Assembly: GCA_938005465.1 (NCBI GenBank) | Contig: CALLNU010000040.1 | Span: 1-64,000 of the forward strand | DNA from: an uncultured Collinsella sp. | GTDB lineage: Bacteria > Actinomycetota > Coriobacteriia > Coriobacteriales > Coriobacteriaceae | Length of the DNA: 64,000 nucleotides | Direction of reading: 5' to 3' | In this document: positions 8,867 to 18,545 of the stretch, one piece after another | Layout: every line of letters begins with the position of its first letter | Numbering within the stretch: position 1 is the stretch's first letter | The notes under the pieces: model-generated | Database searches by the model: none | Told to the model about the DNA's origin: nothing | The model's input: only the letters and a program-made list of their open reading frames with translations | Program-made: the position numbers and the translations under genes

Positions 8867-10374
8867 TGGCTGCACGCTTTGGTGACATGCTGCTCGAGCA
8901 GCGTCGCCGAATGGGCCTTTCCATTCAGCAGGTCGCCAACACCATCAAAATCAGGCCGCAGATCATCGAGTTTTTCGAGACCGGTAACTTTGCTTCGATG
9001 CCGCCGCGCGGCTATGCGCAGGGCATGATTTCGAGCTATGCTCGCTTTTTGGGCCTCAATCCGCGTGAGGTCGTCAATGCCTACTTTGACGACCTGATGG
9101 CATACGAACGCGAGACGTCGCAGCAGGGCGGTCGTTTTCAGGACGCCGCCGGCTACGTTAATTCGCGTTCCTCGGTCGATAACGGGCGTTTTCTGATGGT
9201 TCAGGGCGGTCGTTCGACCCGCTATGGACAGCGTCCTCAGCAGGCCGGTTATATTACCGAGACGGGTTCGGGCGAGGAGATTCGCTTGCAGCGTGACCGG
9301 TTCCGCAGTACGCCGATGCCCGAGGACCGCGCACTTCCCGCTGCCCGTGGCGTGGCGCGTGACCCTCGTGCCGGCTATGGCGACGGCGGCTATTCCGATC
9401 GCGGTTGCCGTGGTGTCTCTACCGGACGCTCTCGCGGTGGCTATGCGGACGCCGATGCCACGCAGGTGACGCCGCGTCTTCGCTCTCAATCACAGCCGTA
9501 TGGCCAGCGCTCTTCGGCTCCGCGTTCGGGCCAGCGTGGCTATCAAGGCCGCGGTGAACTTGCGCCCCGCTCGGGTCAGCGCAGCCTTCAGGGCCAGGGC
9601 GGCTATCGCGGCCGTTCCGATAGCAATCGCGGTCGTATGCCTCAGGGAGGCGGCCGCAGCAGTTCCGGTCGTGGACGCGGCGGATCCCGTACTCCTCAAA
9701 ACAACGGGCTCGATCCGCGTATCGTCTACGCCGGCATCGGCGCCGTGGCATTGCTGCTGATTGTGCTCATCGTGGTGCTCCTGCGTGGCTGCGGCTCCTC
9801 GGCGCCCGAGTCGACGCCCGAGACGCCCGTTGCCACCAAGACGACGACCAAGAAGTCTTCTAAGAAGACCGAAACGGTCGACGAGGACGAAGATACCGAT
9901 GAGGCGACGGATGAGTCGACCGATTCGGACGCCACCAAGACGGCCAAGAAGGAAGAGAACGAGGTCACGAAGGTCAAGGTCTCCGTTGCCAAGGGAAAGA
10001 CCGCGTGGATTGAGGTCAAGGTCGACGGCAAGTCGGTCTATGGCGCCCAGGCGACTGGCCCCTTTGAGCAGGAGTACACGCCCGAGTCCTCGATCGAGAT
10101 CACCACGTCCAAGCCTTCCGATGTCACCGTTACCAAGAACGGTGAAAAGGTCCGTTACGATACCAAGACCTCGGGCGTGGCGCGTGTGACGATCACCGTT
10201 CCCAAGAAGGAGACGACTGATTCCGCGAATGGTGAAAGTTCTGATGGTACCGACACCACCGATGGTACCGACACCTCCGACGGTACCGATGCCCAGTCCA
10301 CGGATGGTGCCGTTACCGCAACTGACGGTCAAACGCCCACCGATTCTACCGACTATTCGTACGATAGCTACTAA
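8866..10374 (+). CDS. RodZ-like helix-turn-helix membrane protein
   Basis: A 502-residue cytoskeletal or cell-shape protein candidate. An N-terminal xenobiotic-type HTH (HTH_25) spans residues 1-70 and is followed by a long Arg/Gly/Gln/Ser-rich disordered segment. One transmembrane helix lies at 286-307, then a Thr/Lys/Asp-rich stretch, and an extracellular DUF4115-like beta domain at about 365-450. The C-terminus repeats DGTDT units. HTH, single helix and beta domain in this order are the RodZ signature; Bacillus ymfM/rodZ sits in the same place. The ATG overlaps the ftsK stop. The disordered region is much longer than in RodZ of model species. Confidence 0.85.
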   Translation: MAARFGDMLLEQRRRMGLSIQQVANTIKIRPQIIEFFETGNFASMPPRGYAQGMISSYARFLGLNPREVVNAYFDDLMAYERETSQQGGRFQDAAGYVNSRSSVDNGRFLMVQGGRSTRYGQRPQQAGYITETGSGEEIRLQRDRFRSTPMPEDRALPAARGVARDPRAGYGDGGYSDRGCRGVSTGRSRGGYADADATQVTPRLRSQSQPYGQRSSAPRSGQRGYQGRGELAPRSGQRSLQGQGGYRGRSDSNRGRMPQGGGRSSSGRGRGGSRTPQNNGLDPRIVYAGIGAVALLLIVLIVVLLRGCGSSAPESTPETPVATKTTTKKSSKKTETVDEDEDTDEATDESTDSDATKTAKKEENEVTKVKVSVAKGKTAWIEVKVDGKSVYGAQATGPFEQEYTPESSIEITTSKPSDVTVTKNGEKVRYDTKTSGVARVTITVPKKETTDSANGESSDGTDTTDGTDTSDGTDAQSTDGAVTATDGQTPTDSTDYSYDSY

Positions 10375-10400
10375 GCCGCTCGTACGCGAAAGGAAACATC

Positions 10401-10898
10401 ATGGCTAAAGATTCCAGCTTCGACGTCGTGTCCGAGGTCAACATGCAAGAGGTCGACAACGCCTTCCAGCAGACCACGCGCGAGATTTCCCAGCGCTATG
10501 ACCTTAAGGATTCCGGCGCTACGATTGAGCTTTCGAAGGGCGACAAGCTCTTTACGATCAACGCCCCGGCCGACTTTGTCTCCAAACAGATTGTCGACGT
10601 GCTGAGCTCCAAGCTCATCAAGCGCGGCATCGACCTCAAGGCTGTCTCGTGGGATGCTCCGCAGGCGGCATCGGGCGGCACCGTGCGCGTGCTCGGCCAT
10701 ATCGTCGAGGGTATCGACCAGGCGACCGCCAAGAAGATCAACAAGGACATCAAGGACCAAAAGCTCAAGGTCAAGGTGACCATCGAGGCCGACAAGCTGC
10801 GTGTTTCCTCTGCTTCGAAGGACGCGCTGCAGACCGTGATTCAGTTCCTGCGCGACCAGGACTACGGCCAGCCGCTGCAGTTCACCAACTACCGCTAA
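10401..10898 (+). CDS. YajQ/DUF520 family nucleotide-binding protein
   Basis: A 165-residue protein of the YajQ family, two ferredoxin-like domains reported to bind nucleotides; in Xanthomonas a member binds cyclic di-GMP. The N-terminus SSFDVVSEVNMQEVDNA and the C-terminus DYGQPLQFTNYR are diagnostic. GAAAGGAAA precedes the ATG. It lies between the RodZ-like gene and rimO in a same-strand run. Confidence 0.92.
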   Translation: MAKDSSFDVVSEVNMQEVDNAFQQTTREISQRYDLKDSGATIELSKGDKLFTINAPADFVSKQIVDVLSSKLIKRGIDLKAVSWDAPQAASGGTVRVLGHIVEGIDQATAKKINKDIKDQKLKVKVTIEADKLRVSSASKDALQTVIQFLRDQDYGQPLQFTNYR

Positions 10899-10925
10899 TA
10901 TCAATCGAAAGGACCGCTCTCCAAC

Positions 10926-12275
10926 ATGGATACACCGTTGGGCTCCGTGCTCTACATCACCCTCGGGTGCGCTAAGAACGAGGTTGACACCGACCGCATG
11001 CGTTCTCTTTTGACCGCCGCGGGCTACGAGGAGGCATTCGACCCGCAGGATGCCGATATCGCTATCGTCAATACTTGCTCGTTCCTCGCCTCCGCAACGT
11101 CCGAGAGCATCGAGACCACGCTCGAGCTCGCCAACGAGGTTCAGGACGGCGTTCGTTCTTGCCCCATCGTCATGTGCGGCTGCGTGCCGTCGCGCTATGG
11201 CGACGACCTGCCTGACGAGTTGCCCGAGGTCGCTGCCTTTGTGAAGGCCGACGAGGAAGACGGCATCGTGGCGGTCATCGATGGCGTGCTGGGTGTCGAG
11301 CGCGAGATTGCCGCCTATATTCCTCAGGTCAAGCGTACCGTCGAGGGTGCGGTTGCCTACGTCAAGATTTCTGATGGCTGCAACCGCTTCTGCAGCTTCT
11401 GTATGATCCCTTACATTCGCGGTCGCTATCATTCGCGTAATGCCGAGAGCATTATCTCCGAGGTGCGCGACCTGGTTGCCGGCGGTGTGCGCGAGATCGT
11501 GCTGATCGGCCAGGACACGGGTATTTGGGGCATCGACTTTGCCGACGAGGACGTCGCCGAGGGCTCGCCGCGCAATCTGGCGCAGCTGCTGCGTGCCGTC
11601 GCCGAGGCCGTGCGCCCGCACAACGTCTGGGTCCGTGTGCTCTACTTGCAGCCCGAGGGCATGACTGACGAGCTCATTGAGACCATTCGTGATACGCCCG
11701 AGGTGTTGCCCTATATCGATATCCCCGTGCAGCACTGCGACGCTCGCATCCTCAAGGCCATGCGTCGCTCCGGTTCGCGCCAGGAGCTCGAGGATCTGTT
11801 CCGCGACCTTCGTGAGCGTATCCCCGGCATCGTGATCCGTTCCACGGCCATGGTCGGCTTCCCGACCGAGACCGACGACGAGTTCCGCGACCTTATCGAC
11901 TTTATGGACACCGTCGGCTTTGACTACACGAGCGTCTTTGCCTACTCGCGTGAGGAAGGTAGCCTGGCCGCCAAGATGGAGGGCCAGGTCGACGAAGAGG
12001 TCAAGCTTGAGCGCGCCCAGGAGGCCATGGACCTGGCCGAGTCGCTCGGTTTTGCCGCCACCGCCGCACATGTGGGCGAGCGCGCCCAGGTAATCGTCGA
12101 CGGTATCGAAGAGACCGAGGATGGCGCCGAGCTGATCGGCCATGCCTGGTTCCAGGCGCCCGATTCCGATGGCGCGGTGCATCTGGACGCCAGCGAGGCG
12201 TCCGTGGGCGATATTCTGACCGTCGAGTTTACCGATAGCTTCTGCTACGAGCTTATCGGTCATGTTGTGGAGTAG
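10926..12275 (+). CDS. rimO: Ribosomal protein S12 methylthiotransferase RimO
   Basis: A radical-SAM methylthiotransferase of 449 residues that adds a methylthio group to an aspartate of ribosomal protein S12. An N-terminal UPF0004 domain with LGCAKNEVDTDRM supplies the first cluster cysteines, the radical SAM motif is CNRFCSFCMIPYIRG, and a C-terminal TRAM domain ends the protein. The LGCAKNEVD start and the S12-type TRAM tail separate it from MiaB, which is present elsewhere in the window. AAAGGA precedes the ATG at 10926. Confidence 0.93.
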   Translation: MDTPLGSVLYITLGCAKNEVDTDRMRSLLTAAGYEEAFDPQDADIAIVNTCSFLASATSESIETTLELANEVQDGVRSCPIVMCGCVPSRYGDDLPDELPEVAAFVKADEEDGIVAVIDGVLGVEREIAAYIPQVKRTVEGAVAYVKISDGCNRFCSFCMIPYIRGRYHSRNAESIISEVRDLVAGGVREIVLIGQDTGIWGIDFADEDVAEGSPRNLAQLLRAVAEAVRPHNVWVRVLYLQPEGMTDELIETIRDTPEVLPYIDIPVQHCDARILKAMRRSGSRQELEDLFRDLRERIPGIVIRSTAMVGFPTETDDEFRDLIDFMDTVGFDYTSVFAYSREEGSLAAKMEGQVDEEVKLERAQEAMDLAESLGFAATAAHVGERAQVIVDGIEETEDGAELIGHAWFQAPDSDGAVHLDASEASVGDILTVEFTDSFCYELIGHVVE

Positions 12276-12284
12276 GAGAGCGTC

Positions 12285-12923
12285 GTGGCTAACGAGAGCA
12301 ATAAGGAACTGACGAGTGTCTGGACGCCCGCCAACATCGTGACGTGCGTTCGCATCGTCTTTATCCCGGTGTTCATGATCGTGTCGGCGCTTTCTCGCAC
12401 GAGTGTTGCCGGTACGGATTGGAGCACCTTCGACGGCCCGCTCGCCGCCGCTGCCTTCATTCTGTATGTGATCCTGTCGTGCACCGATAAGGTCGACGGT
12501 TATCTGGCGCGTTCGCGCAACGAGATCACCGACTTCGGTAAATTCTTGGACCCCATCGCCGATAAGCTGCTCGTGTTCTCGGCCCTGCTGCTGTTCTTGG
12601 ATTTTGGCGCGGTGACCGTGTGGTCCGTGTTCATTATTCTGTTCCGTGAGCTTCTGGTGAGCGCCCTTCGCATGGTCGCGAGTGCGGCCGGTGTGGTCGT
12701 TGCGGCCGATAAGCTCGGCAAGTACAAGACGGCAACCACGATGGTCTCCATTTGCGGTTACCTGTGCGTTTTTGCTATGGCCGGCTTGCACCTTGGCCCG
12801 GTGGCGCTGACGCTCGGCATCTACTCGGTGTCGCGCTTCCTGTACGCCGTTGCCGTTGTCCTGACCGTTATCTCGGGCGCCCAGTACTTCTGGAACTGCC
12901 GCAAGATCGTCTTTTCGGTCTAG
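12285..12923 (+). CDS. pgsA: CDP-diacylglycerol-glycerol-3-phosphate 3-phosphatidyltransferase (first paralogue)
   Basis: A 212-residue integral membrane enzyme making phosphatidylglycerol phosphate from CDP-diacylglycerol. The CDP-alcohol phosphotransferase motif is seen as DKVDGYLAR..G.FLD..AD, with four to six hydrophobic segments. The start is GTG at 12285 with GGAGAG upstream. It sits between rimO and cinA as in Bacillus, and a second paralogue lies at 32986-33690. Confidence 0.9.
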   Translation: MANESNKELTSVWTPANIVTCVRIVFIPVFMIVSALSRTSVAGTDWSTFDGPLAAAAFILYVILSCTDKVDGYLARSRNEITDFGKFLDPIADKLLVFSALLLFLDFGAVTVWSVFIILFRELLVSALRMVASAAGVVVAADKLGKYKTATTMVSICGYLCVFAMAGLHLGPVALTLGIYSVSRFLYAVAVVLTVISGAQYFWNCRKIVFSV

Positions 12924-12935
12924 GTCCTGGTGGGT

Positions 12936-13466
12936 ATGACGGACTCTTTTGAGCAGATTTCCGCACATAACGAGGAGCTGGCGCGTGATATTGTCGAGCG
13001 CGCGAGCGCTCGGGGCGTGACGGTTTCGACGGCTGAGTCGCTGACGGCGGGTATGATCGCCTCGACGATTGCCGATATCACGGGCGCCTCGGCGGTGCTG
13101 CGTGGCGGTGCGGTGACCTATTGCGATGAGATCAAGCATCGTGTTCTTGGTGTTGAGCAGGAGACGCTCGACCGCTATACCGCGGTGTCGCATCAGACCG
13201 CGCGCGAGATGGCGGTGGGTTCGCTGGAGCTGTACCAGAGCGATATTGCAGTGAGCGCAACGGGTTATGCCGGCCCCGGCGGTGGCACTGAGGACGATCC
13301 GGCAGGCACTTTCTATATTGGCTGGGCGCATCGTTCCGCCGATGGGGGCGTGCCGGTCGTGGACTCTGTGCGCTGCCACTATGAGGGCGACCGTTCGTGT
13401 GTTCGTGCCCATGCGGTCACGGAGGCATTGGGTCGCATTGCCCTTGTGCTCAACTCTATGGAATAG
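12936..13466 (+). CDS. cinA: CinA C-terminal family nicotinamide-nucleotide amidase
   Basis: A 176-residue stand-alone CinA amidohydrolase domain, which deamidates NMN in the pyridine nucleotide cycle. VSTAESLTAGMIASTIAD and the GYAGPGGGTEDDPAGTFYIGW loop are the family signatures. The N-terminal MoaB-like domain of full-length CinA is absent, as in E. coli PncC. The ATG at 12936 is chosen; a GTG at 12930 is possible and neither has a good ribosome binding site. It is followed by a terminator and then recA. Confidence 0.88.
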   Translation: MTDSFEQISAHNEELARDIVERASARGVTVSTAESLTAGMIASTIADITGASAVLRGGAVTYCDEIKHRVLGVEQETLDRYTAVSHQTAREMAVGSLELYQSDIAVSATGYAGPGGGTEDDPAGTFYIGWAHRSADGGVPVVDSVRCHYEGDRSCVRAHAVTEALGRIALVLNSME

Positions 13467-13473
13467 ACGTGTT

Positions 13474-13497
13474 TTAAGGGGCCTTAGGGCCCCTTAA
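13474..13497 (+). terminator. Terminator-like hairpin after cinA
   Basis: A perfect 10-bp stem (TTAAGGGGCC with GGCCCCTTAA) around a 4-base loop lies seven bases after the cinA stop. It has only a short T run, but its position before the recA promoter suggests that it insulates the SOS gene. Confidence 0.65.
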
Positions 13498-13664
13498 TTG
13501 TGGAGATAGGGACCTTAGGATCATTTCGCGTTTGTGCTGGTTGTAGATGTATTTTTGCCTGCCTTGTTCATATTTGGTCCTTTGTGGTCAAGTATTTGGT
13601 CAGTGTTTGGTCGGCGTTTGGTTGGGTTTTGGAAAGACCGCCTGCATATGATTGGCCTGAACGG

Positions 13665-13693
13665 TTGACCACGAACAGCCGTTCGTTTATTAT
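13665..13693 (+). promoter_or_regulatory. recA promoter
   Basis: A -35 box TTGACC (13665-13670) and a -10 box TATTAT (13688-13693) are separated by exactly 17 bases. The spacer contains the LexA box, so repressor binding would block RNA polymerase directly. Confidence 0.8.
13672..13685. promoter_or_regulatory. LexA (SOS) box of recA
   Basis: CGAACAGCCGTTCG is a perfect CGAAC-N4-GTTCG operator, the Gram-positive LexA consensus. It lies in the recA promoter spacer. Confidence 0.88.
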
Positions 13694-13723
13694 CGATGCA
13701 GGTTGTTAAGAGGAGGGCTATTC

Positions 13724-14872
13724 ATGGCCAAGAATTCAGGTCCCGTACGTACCGTTCATGCTCGCACGACGGGTAAAGAGCGCGATGAGATGATCGCCAC
13801 CACCAAGGCCGAGATCGAGAAGAAATTCGGCCAGGGTTCCATCATGAGGTACGGCGACGGTGGTCCCGAGCTCGAGGTCGAGGCCATCCCTACGGGCGCT
13901 CTGGCACTCGATGCCGCTCTGGGTATCGGCGGTGTGCCGCGCGGACGTATCGTCGAGATTTACGGTCCTGAGTCCTCCGGTAAGACTACGCTTTCGCTCG
14001 AGATTTTGGCCGAGGCCCAGGCTATGGGTGGCGTTGTGGCATTTATCGATGCCGAGCACGCGCTTGATCCCACGTATGCCGCGCGCATCGGCGTGGATAT
14101 CGACGAGGTGCTCATTTCCCAGCCCGATACGGGCGAGCAGGCGCTTGAGATTGTTGACATGCTCGTGCGTTCCGGCGCCATCGATGCCATCGTCGTCGAC
14201 TCCGTCGCCGCGCTGACCCCGCGTGCCGAGATCGAGGGAGAGATCGGCGACACTACGGTCGGTCTTCAAGCTCGCCTGATGAGCCAGGCGCTCCGCAAGC
14301 TCGCCGGCTCGCTGTCTAAGTCCAACACGACGTGCATCTTCATTAACCAGCTGCGTGAGAAGATCGGCGTCATGTTCGGCAACCCCGAGACTACGACGGG
14401 CGGCCGCGCCCTTAAGTTCTTCTCTTCGGTGCGTATCGACATTCGCCGTATCGACAGCATTAAGCTTAAGGACGAGGTTATCGGTAACCGCGTGCGCGCC
14501 AAGGTCGTTAAGAACAAGGTGGCGGCTCCGTTCCGTTCTGCTGAGTTCGACATCATGTACGGTACGGGCATCTCTAAGGAGGGCTCAATTCTGGACATGG
14601 CTGTCGAGTGCGGCATCTGCAAGAAGATGGGCTCCTGGTTTGCCTATGGCGAGGACAAGCTCGGCAACGGCCGCGAGGCCGCCAAGGCTTTCCTGCGCGA
14701 ACACCCCGATTGCGCCGACGAGATTGAGCATAAGGTCCGCCTTGCCTGCGGGCTTGAGTTTGATGACGATGCTCCGTCCGAGGTCGAGCTGACCGATCAG
14801 CCTGCGCCTGAGGAGTTTGACGAGCTTTACGCCATCGATGGTTCCGCCATGCTCGATGATGACGACGAGTAG
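13724..14872 (+). CDS. recA: Recombinase RecA
   Basis: A 382-residue homologous recombination ATPase and LexA co-protease. Walker A GPESSGKT is at residues 81-88; the L2 loop [21 protein letters not shown] and an acidic C-terminal tail are present. The ATG at 13724 has AGAGGAGGG upstream; seven codons of open frame precede it. Regulation by LexA is visible in its promoter. recX follows 11 bases later. Confidence 0.97.
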   Translation: MAKNSGPVRTVHARTTGKERDEMIATTKAEIEKKFGQGSIMRYGDGGPELEVEAIPTGALALDAALGIGGVPRGRIVEIYGPESSGKTTLSLEILAEAQAMGGVVAFIDAEHALDPTYAARIGVDIDEVLISQPDTGEQALEIVDMLVRSGAIDAIVVDSVAALTPRAEIEGEIGDTTVGLQARLMSQALRKLAGSLSKSNTTCIFINQLREKIGVMFGNPETTTGGRALKFFSSVRIDIRRIDSIKLKDEVIGNRVRAKVVKNKVAAPFRSAEFDIMYGTGISKEGSILDMAVECGICKKMGSWFAYGEDKLGNGREAAKAFLREHPDCADEIEHKVRLACGLEFDDDAPSEVELTDQPAPEEFDELYAIDGSAMLDDDDE

Positions 14873-14883
14873 CGGTTACGCCC

Positions 14884-15576
14884 ATGTCGTATACGGTGAC
14901 CGAGGCCACGGTCGTCTTTCCCGATAAGAAGGCGGCCTCCTCGTTCTCGAGCGGGTATGCGTCCAAAAAGCCTTGCGCACATATCGATTGTGAGCTTGAG
15001 GGCGGTTTTGAGCGGTCCATTTGGATTCCCGTGCGGGTCGCGCGGCTGTATGTCAAAAACCGCCCCGATCTTCCCTGTGACTGGGACAACTTTCGTGAGG
15101 CGGTGCAGCTCATTGAGCGTAAATGTGCACTTACCATGGTGACCGAGATGTTATCGCGCCGCGACCATGCGACGGGTGAGGTCCGTGACAAGCTGGCTCG
15201 CTACGGCTTTCACCAGCCTGCGATCGATTTCGCCGTCGAGCGCGCCACCGAGTATCGCTTTTTAGACGAGAGCCGCTTTTGCTCGTACTTTATCGAGGAG
15301 CGCAAGCGGCGCGGTTGGGGACAGCGCAAAATCGAGACCGAGCTCAAGCGCCGTCATGTCGTGCTCGATGACATTCCCGGTTATCCCGAGGATTATTTTG
15401 CCGTCGAAGATGATTTGGCGCGTGCGTCAGCCCTGCTCGCCAAGCGTCGTGTTCCAGAGACGCGCGGATTCGAAAAACTGGTTCGGTTTTTGATGGGCAA
15501 GGGCTTCTCGTATCACATCGCCGCCGATGCCGTTAAGGCACGTCTCGATGCCGAACGCGAGGAATGTGCGGTTTAG
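14884..15576 (+). CDS. recX: Regulatory protein RecX
   Basis: A 230-residue modulator that binds RecA filaments. It has the repeated three-helix architecture: LSRRDHATGEVRDKLARYGF, then FCSYFIEERKRRGWGQRKIETELKRR and a third degenerate repeat near the C-terminus. The recA-recX order and tight spacing support the call. The first 75 residues are a longer N-terminal extension, as in many Gram-positive RecX proteins. Confidence 0.88.
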   Translation: MSYTVTEATVVFPDKKAASSFSSGYASKKPCAHIDCELEGGFERSIWIPVRVARLYVKNRPDLPCDWDNFREAVQLIERKCALTMVTEMLSRRDHATGEVRDKLARYGFHQPAIDFAVERATEYRFLDESRFCSYFIEERKRRGWGQRKIETELKRRHVVLDDIPGYPEDYFAVEDDLARASALLAKRRVPETRGFEKLVRFLMGKGFSYHIAADAVKARLDAEREECAV

Positions 15577-15638
15577 GCGTATGCGTTTTGTGGTCCTGCC
15601 GTTCACCGCGTTTTAGCCGCCGTGCCGGGGCCATTTAT

Positions 15639-15667
15639 TTGACAGTTGTTGTGGTTCAACGTACGAT
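15639..15667 (+). promoter_or_regulatory. Consensus promoter for the RNase Y transcript
   Basis: TTGACA (15639-15644) and TACGAT (15662-15667) are 17 bases apart. It predicts a leader of about 160 bases before the RNase Y start codon. Confidence 0.75.
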
Positions 15668-15772
15668 AAACACTGTCATTTGCTTTGTGATATGTGCTCA
15701 TCTGTGATGAGTTTGTTTATATGTTTATCTGTATCCGACCCGCATAAGCTGCGCCCATATTACTCAAATGTC

Positions 15773-15798
15773 GCGAGCCGTTCGTAAGGACGGTTCGC
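15773..15798 (+). other. Leader hairpin before the RNase Y gene
   Basis: An 11-bp stem with two G-T pairs and a 4-base loop is followed by TTTGTTG. It lies inside the predicted leader, 35 bases before the start codon. It could act as an attenuator or as a stability element; which is not clear. Confidence 0.5.
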
Positions 15799-15833
15799 TT
15801 TGTTGTGTAACGAATCCATAAAAAGGAGTGAGC

Positions 15834-17384
15834 ATGCCTATCATCGCAGCGCTCGTTGGCATCGTTTTGGGTGCCATCGCCGCCATTGCCTACATGCGCA
15901 CCGCCAAGCAGGGTAGTCTTCACGAGGCCGACGAAAAGATCCAGTCGGCACATGCACAGGCTGAGTCCCTGATCGGCGATGCAAAGCGTCAGGCCGAGAC
16001 CCTCAAAAAAGAGGCTCTGCTCGAGGCTAAAGAGGAGATCATCAAGAACAAGCAGGCCGCCGAGGCCGAGGACAAGCAGCGTAAGAGCGAGATTCGTACG
16101 CTCGAGAACCGTGTGATGCAGCGCGAGGAGTCCCTTGATCGCCGAAACGACGCTCTCGACAAGCGTGAGCACCAGCTGTCCAGCCAGGCCGGTCAGGTCG
16201 AGAAGCGCTCCCGCGAGCTTGAGGAGCTCTGCGCCAAGCAGACCTCCGAGCTCGAGCGTATCGCCGACCTGACCCGTGAGGACGCCCACAAGGAGCTCCT
16301 CGATAAGGTTCGCGGCGAGGTCACCCACGAGGCTGCCACGATCATTCGCGAGTCCGAGCAGCAGGTTCGCGCCGAGTGCCACAAGACCGCCCAGGAGATT
16401 CTGTCCCTGGCGATTCAGCGCTGCGCTGCCGACCACACAGCCGAGGTCACCGTTACCTCCGTGCACATTCCCTCTGATGACCTCAAGGGCCGTATCATCG
16501 GTCGCGAGGGTCGCAACATCCGGACCTTCGAGCAGGTTTCCGGCGTCAACCTCGTGATCGACGACACGCCTGAGACTGTCGTTCTTTCGAGCTTCGACCC
16601 GGTCCGTCGTGAGACCGCCCGTGTCGCCCTCGAGAACCTCATCGCCGACGGCCGCATTCACCCCGCCCGCATCGAGGAGATGTATCACAAGGCGGCCGAC
16701 CTGGTTCAGCAGCGCGTGCGCGAGGCTGGCGAGCAGGCTGCCTTCGATACCGGTATTCACGACCTGCACCCCGAGATCGTTAAGACCCTTGGTGCCCTGC
16801 GCTACCGTACTTCGTTTGGTCAGAACGTGCTTCAGCACTCCCTCGAAGTCTCTGACCTGTGTGGCGTGATGGCTTCCGAGCTTGGCCTGGACGTTGTGAC
16901 CGCCAAGCGCGCCGGCCTGCTGCACGACCTGGGCAAGGCAATCGACCACGACGTCGAGGGCCCGCATGCCGTCATCGGCGCCGAGCTTGCCCGCCGTTAT
17001 GGCGAGAAGCCCGTTATCGTCCACGCTATCGAGGCTCATCATGCCGACGTCGACCCCAACACGGTGCTCGATGTCCTGGTACAGGCCGCCGATGCTGTCT
17101 CTGCCTCTCGCCCCGGCGCCCGTCGCGAGTCTGCCGAGAACTACATCAAGCGTCTTGAGAAGCTCGAGGAGATTGCCAACTCCCATGACGGCGTCGAGCG
17201 TACCTATGCCATGCAGGCCGGTCGCGAGGTCCACGTCATGGTTCAGCCGGACAAGATCTCCGATGCCCAGTCCACGGTCCTGGCTCACGATATCGCCCAT
17301 CAGATCGAGGAAGAGATGGAGTATCCCGGTCAGGTGCGCGTCGTCGTGATTCGCGAGAGCCGCGCTGTCGATATCGCTAAATAA
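15834..17384 (+). CDS. rny: Ribonuclease Y
   Basis: A 516-residue membrane-anchored endoribonuclease that starts mRNA decay. An N-terminal transmembrane helix (residues 1-20) leads to a long charged coiled coil (to about 200), a KH domain with [15 protein letters not shown], and an HD domain with [10 protein letters not shown] near residue 363. The ATG at 15834 is preferred because AAAAGGAG ends six bases before it. The GHKL ATPase gene begins one base after the stop. Confidence 0.95.
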   Translation: MPIIAALVGIVLGAIAAIAYMRTAKQGSLHEADEKIQSAHAQAESLIGDAKRQAETLKKEALLEAKEEIIKNKQAAEAEDKQRKSEIRTLENRVMQREESLDRRNDALDKREHQLSSQAGQVEKRSRELEELCAKQTSELERIADLTREDAHKELLDKVRGEVTHEAATIIRESEQQVRAECHKTAQEILSLAIQRCAADHTAEVTVTSVHIPSDDLKGRIIGREGRNIRTFEQVSGVNLVIDDTPETVVLSSFDPVRRETARVALENLIADGRIHPARIEEMYHKAADLVQQRVREAGEQAAFDTGIHDLHPEIVKTLGALRYRTSFGQNVLQHSLEVSDLCGVMASELGLDVVTAKRAGLLHDLGKAIDHDVEGPHAVIGAELARRYGEKPVIVHAIEAHHADVDPNTVLDVLVQAADAVSASRPGARRESAENYIKRLEKLEEIANSHDGVERTYAMQAGREVHVMVQPDKISDAQSTVLAHDIAHQIEEEMEYPGQVRVVVIRESRAVDIAK

Positions 17385-17385
17385 C

Positions 17386-18471
17386 ATGAGCGACGCGAAC
17401 GAGCTCATCTCATTTATCGCGTCGATGTCGGGGGAGGGCAACCTTCGCGTCGAGGAGAACCTTGGCGAGGGGTATGTCCGCCTCCGCGTTTCGGAGGCCG
17501 AGCGGCGCCAGGCAAAGCACGACATTCAGCATGTCGAGGATATCGTCATCGAAATGCTCCGTAATGCTCGCGATGCTGGCGCCGACAAAGTCTATCTCGC
17601 TACGACCAAGGAAGATGGCGTCCGCACGCTTGTTTTTTTGGATAACGGTTCGGGCGTTCCGCAGGATATGCAAGAGCGAATCTTCGATGCCCGCGTTACC
17701 TCCAAGCTCGAGAGCATGAAGATGGACCGTTGGGGCGTTCACGGTCGTGGCATGGCATTGTTTTCGATCAAGCAGAACACCGACGAGGCCCGTGTGGTCA
17801 CGTCCGGTGTCGATCTTGGTTCAGCCTTTAAGGTGAGCGTTGCGGTCGACCGCCTCAGCGAGCGTGCCGATCAGTCCAGCTGGCCCCAGGCCGTCAAGGA
17901 TGAGGACGGACGTTATGTCTGTGCTCGCGGTCCGCATAATATTATTCGCGCTGCCTGTGAGTTTGCGCTCGAGGAGTTGCGTGGTTGCGATGTCTATCTT
18001 GGTTCTCCGTCTGAGATTGCCGCGACCCTTTATGCTCAGGCGTCAAGCCGGCTCGATACGTCGCGTCTCCTGTTTATCGATGACGAGAGCGAGCTTCCGG
18101 TTGTCGACCGTTTAGGCCTTGCCTCTGATGCCGAGGTCTTTATTCGCATCTGTTCGGGTTTGGGTCTTGAGATGTCCGAGCGCACGGCACATCGCATTTT
18201 GGCAGGGCAGATTAAGCCCGTTCGCGGTGTGACCGCGCGTCTGCTGCGCGAGCGTGATTCTTCCTCGCATGCGCCGGCTCCTGTCGATCTTGCGAAAGAT
18301 CGTCGCGGGCTACGTATTGCCAAGGATGACATGGCACAGTTTTCGCGTGCTGTGGAGCGCGACTTTAATGACCTTGCCGCCCGGTACTATCTCAACCTTT
18401 GCGGCGACCCAAAGATTCGCGTTTCGCGTGATCGAATCACCGTGATCTTCGATCTTGCCAAAGAGGAATAG
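17386..18471 (+). CDS. GHKL-type ATP-binding protein between rny and spoVS
   Basis: A 361-residue protein with a GHKL (HSP90/histidine kinase/MutL) ATP-binding domain. The N box EMLRNARDAGA is at residues 56-66, DNGSGVP at 86-92, and HGRGMALFSI follows as the lid region. The C-terminal 180 residues have no domain I recognise, and no kinase phospho-acceptor is present. It is tightly coupled to rny (one-base gap) and lies before spoVS, the position of ymdB in Bacillus. A role tied to RNase Y is inferred only from position. Confidence 0.75.
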   Translation: MSDANELISFIASMSGEGNLRVEENLGEGYVRLRVSEAERRQAKHDIQHVEDIVIEMLRNARDAGADKVYLATTKEDGVRTLVFLDNGSGVPQDMQERIFDARVTSKLESMKMDRWGVHGRGMALFSIKQNTDEARVVTSGVDLGSAFKVSVAVDRLSERADQSSWPQAVKDEDGRYVCARGPHNIIRAACEFALEELRGCDVYLGSPSEIAATLYAQASSRLDTSRLLFIDDESELPVVDRLGLASDAEVFIRICSGLGLEMSERTAHRILAGQIKPVRGVTARLLRERDSSSHAPAPVDLAKDRRGLRIAKDDMAQFSRAVERDFNDLAARYYLNLCGDPKIRVSRDRITVIFDLAKEE

Positions 18472-18545
18472 TGCCTTTACCGAGTCCACTCGGTACGATA
18501 CAGTTATTGCAGTTAAAACGTACTTTTAAACGCAGGAGTTTCTTC

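Noticed and set aside
13500..13709. Open frame of 69 codons between cinA and recA
   Set aside because: It covers the terminator side and the recA promoter with its LexA box, has no ribosome binding site, and its composition (Trp, Cys and Phe rich) is not protein-like.
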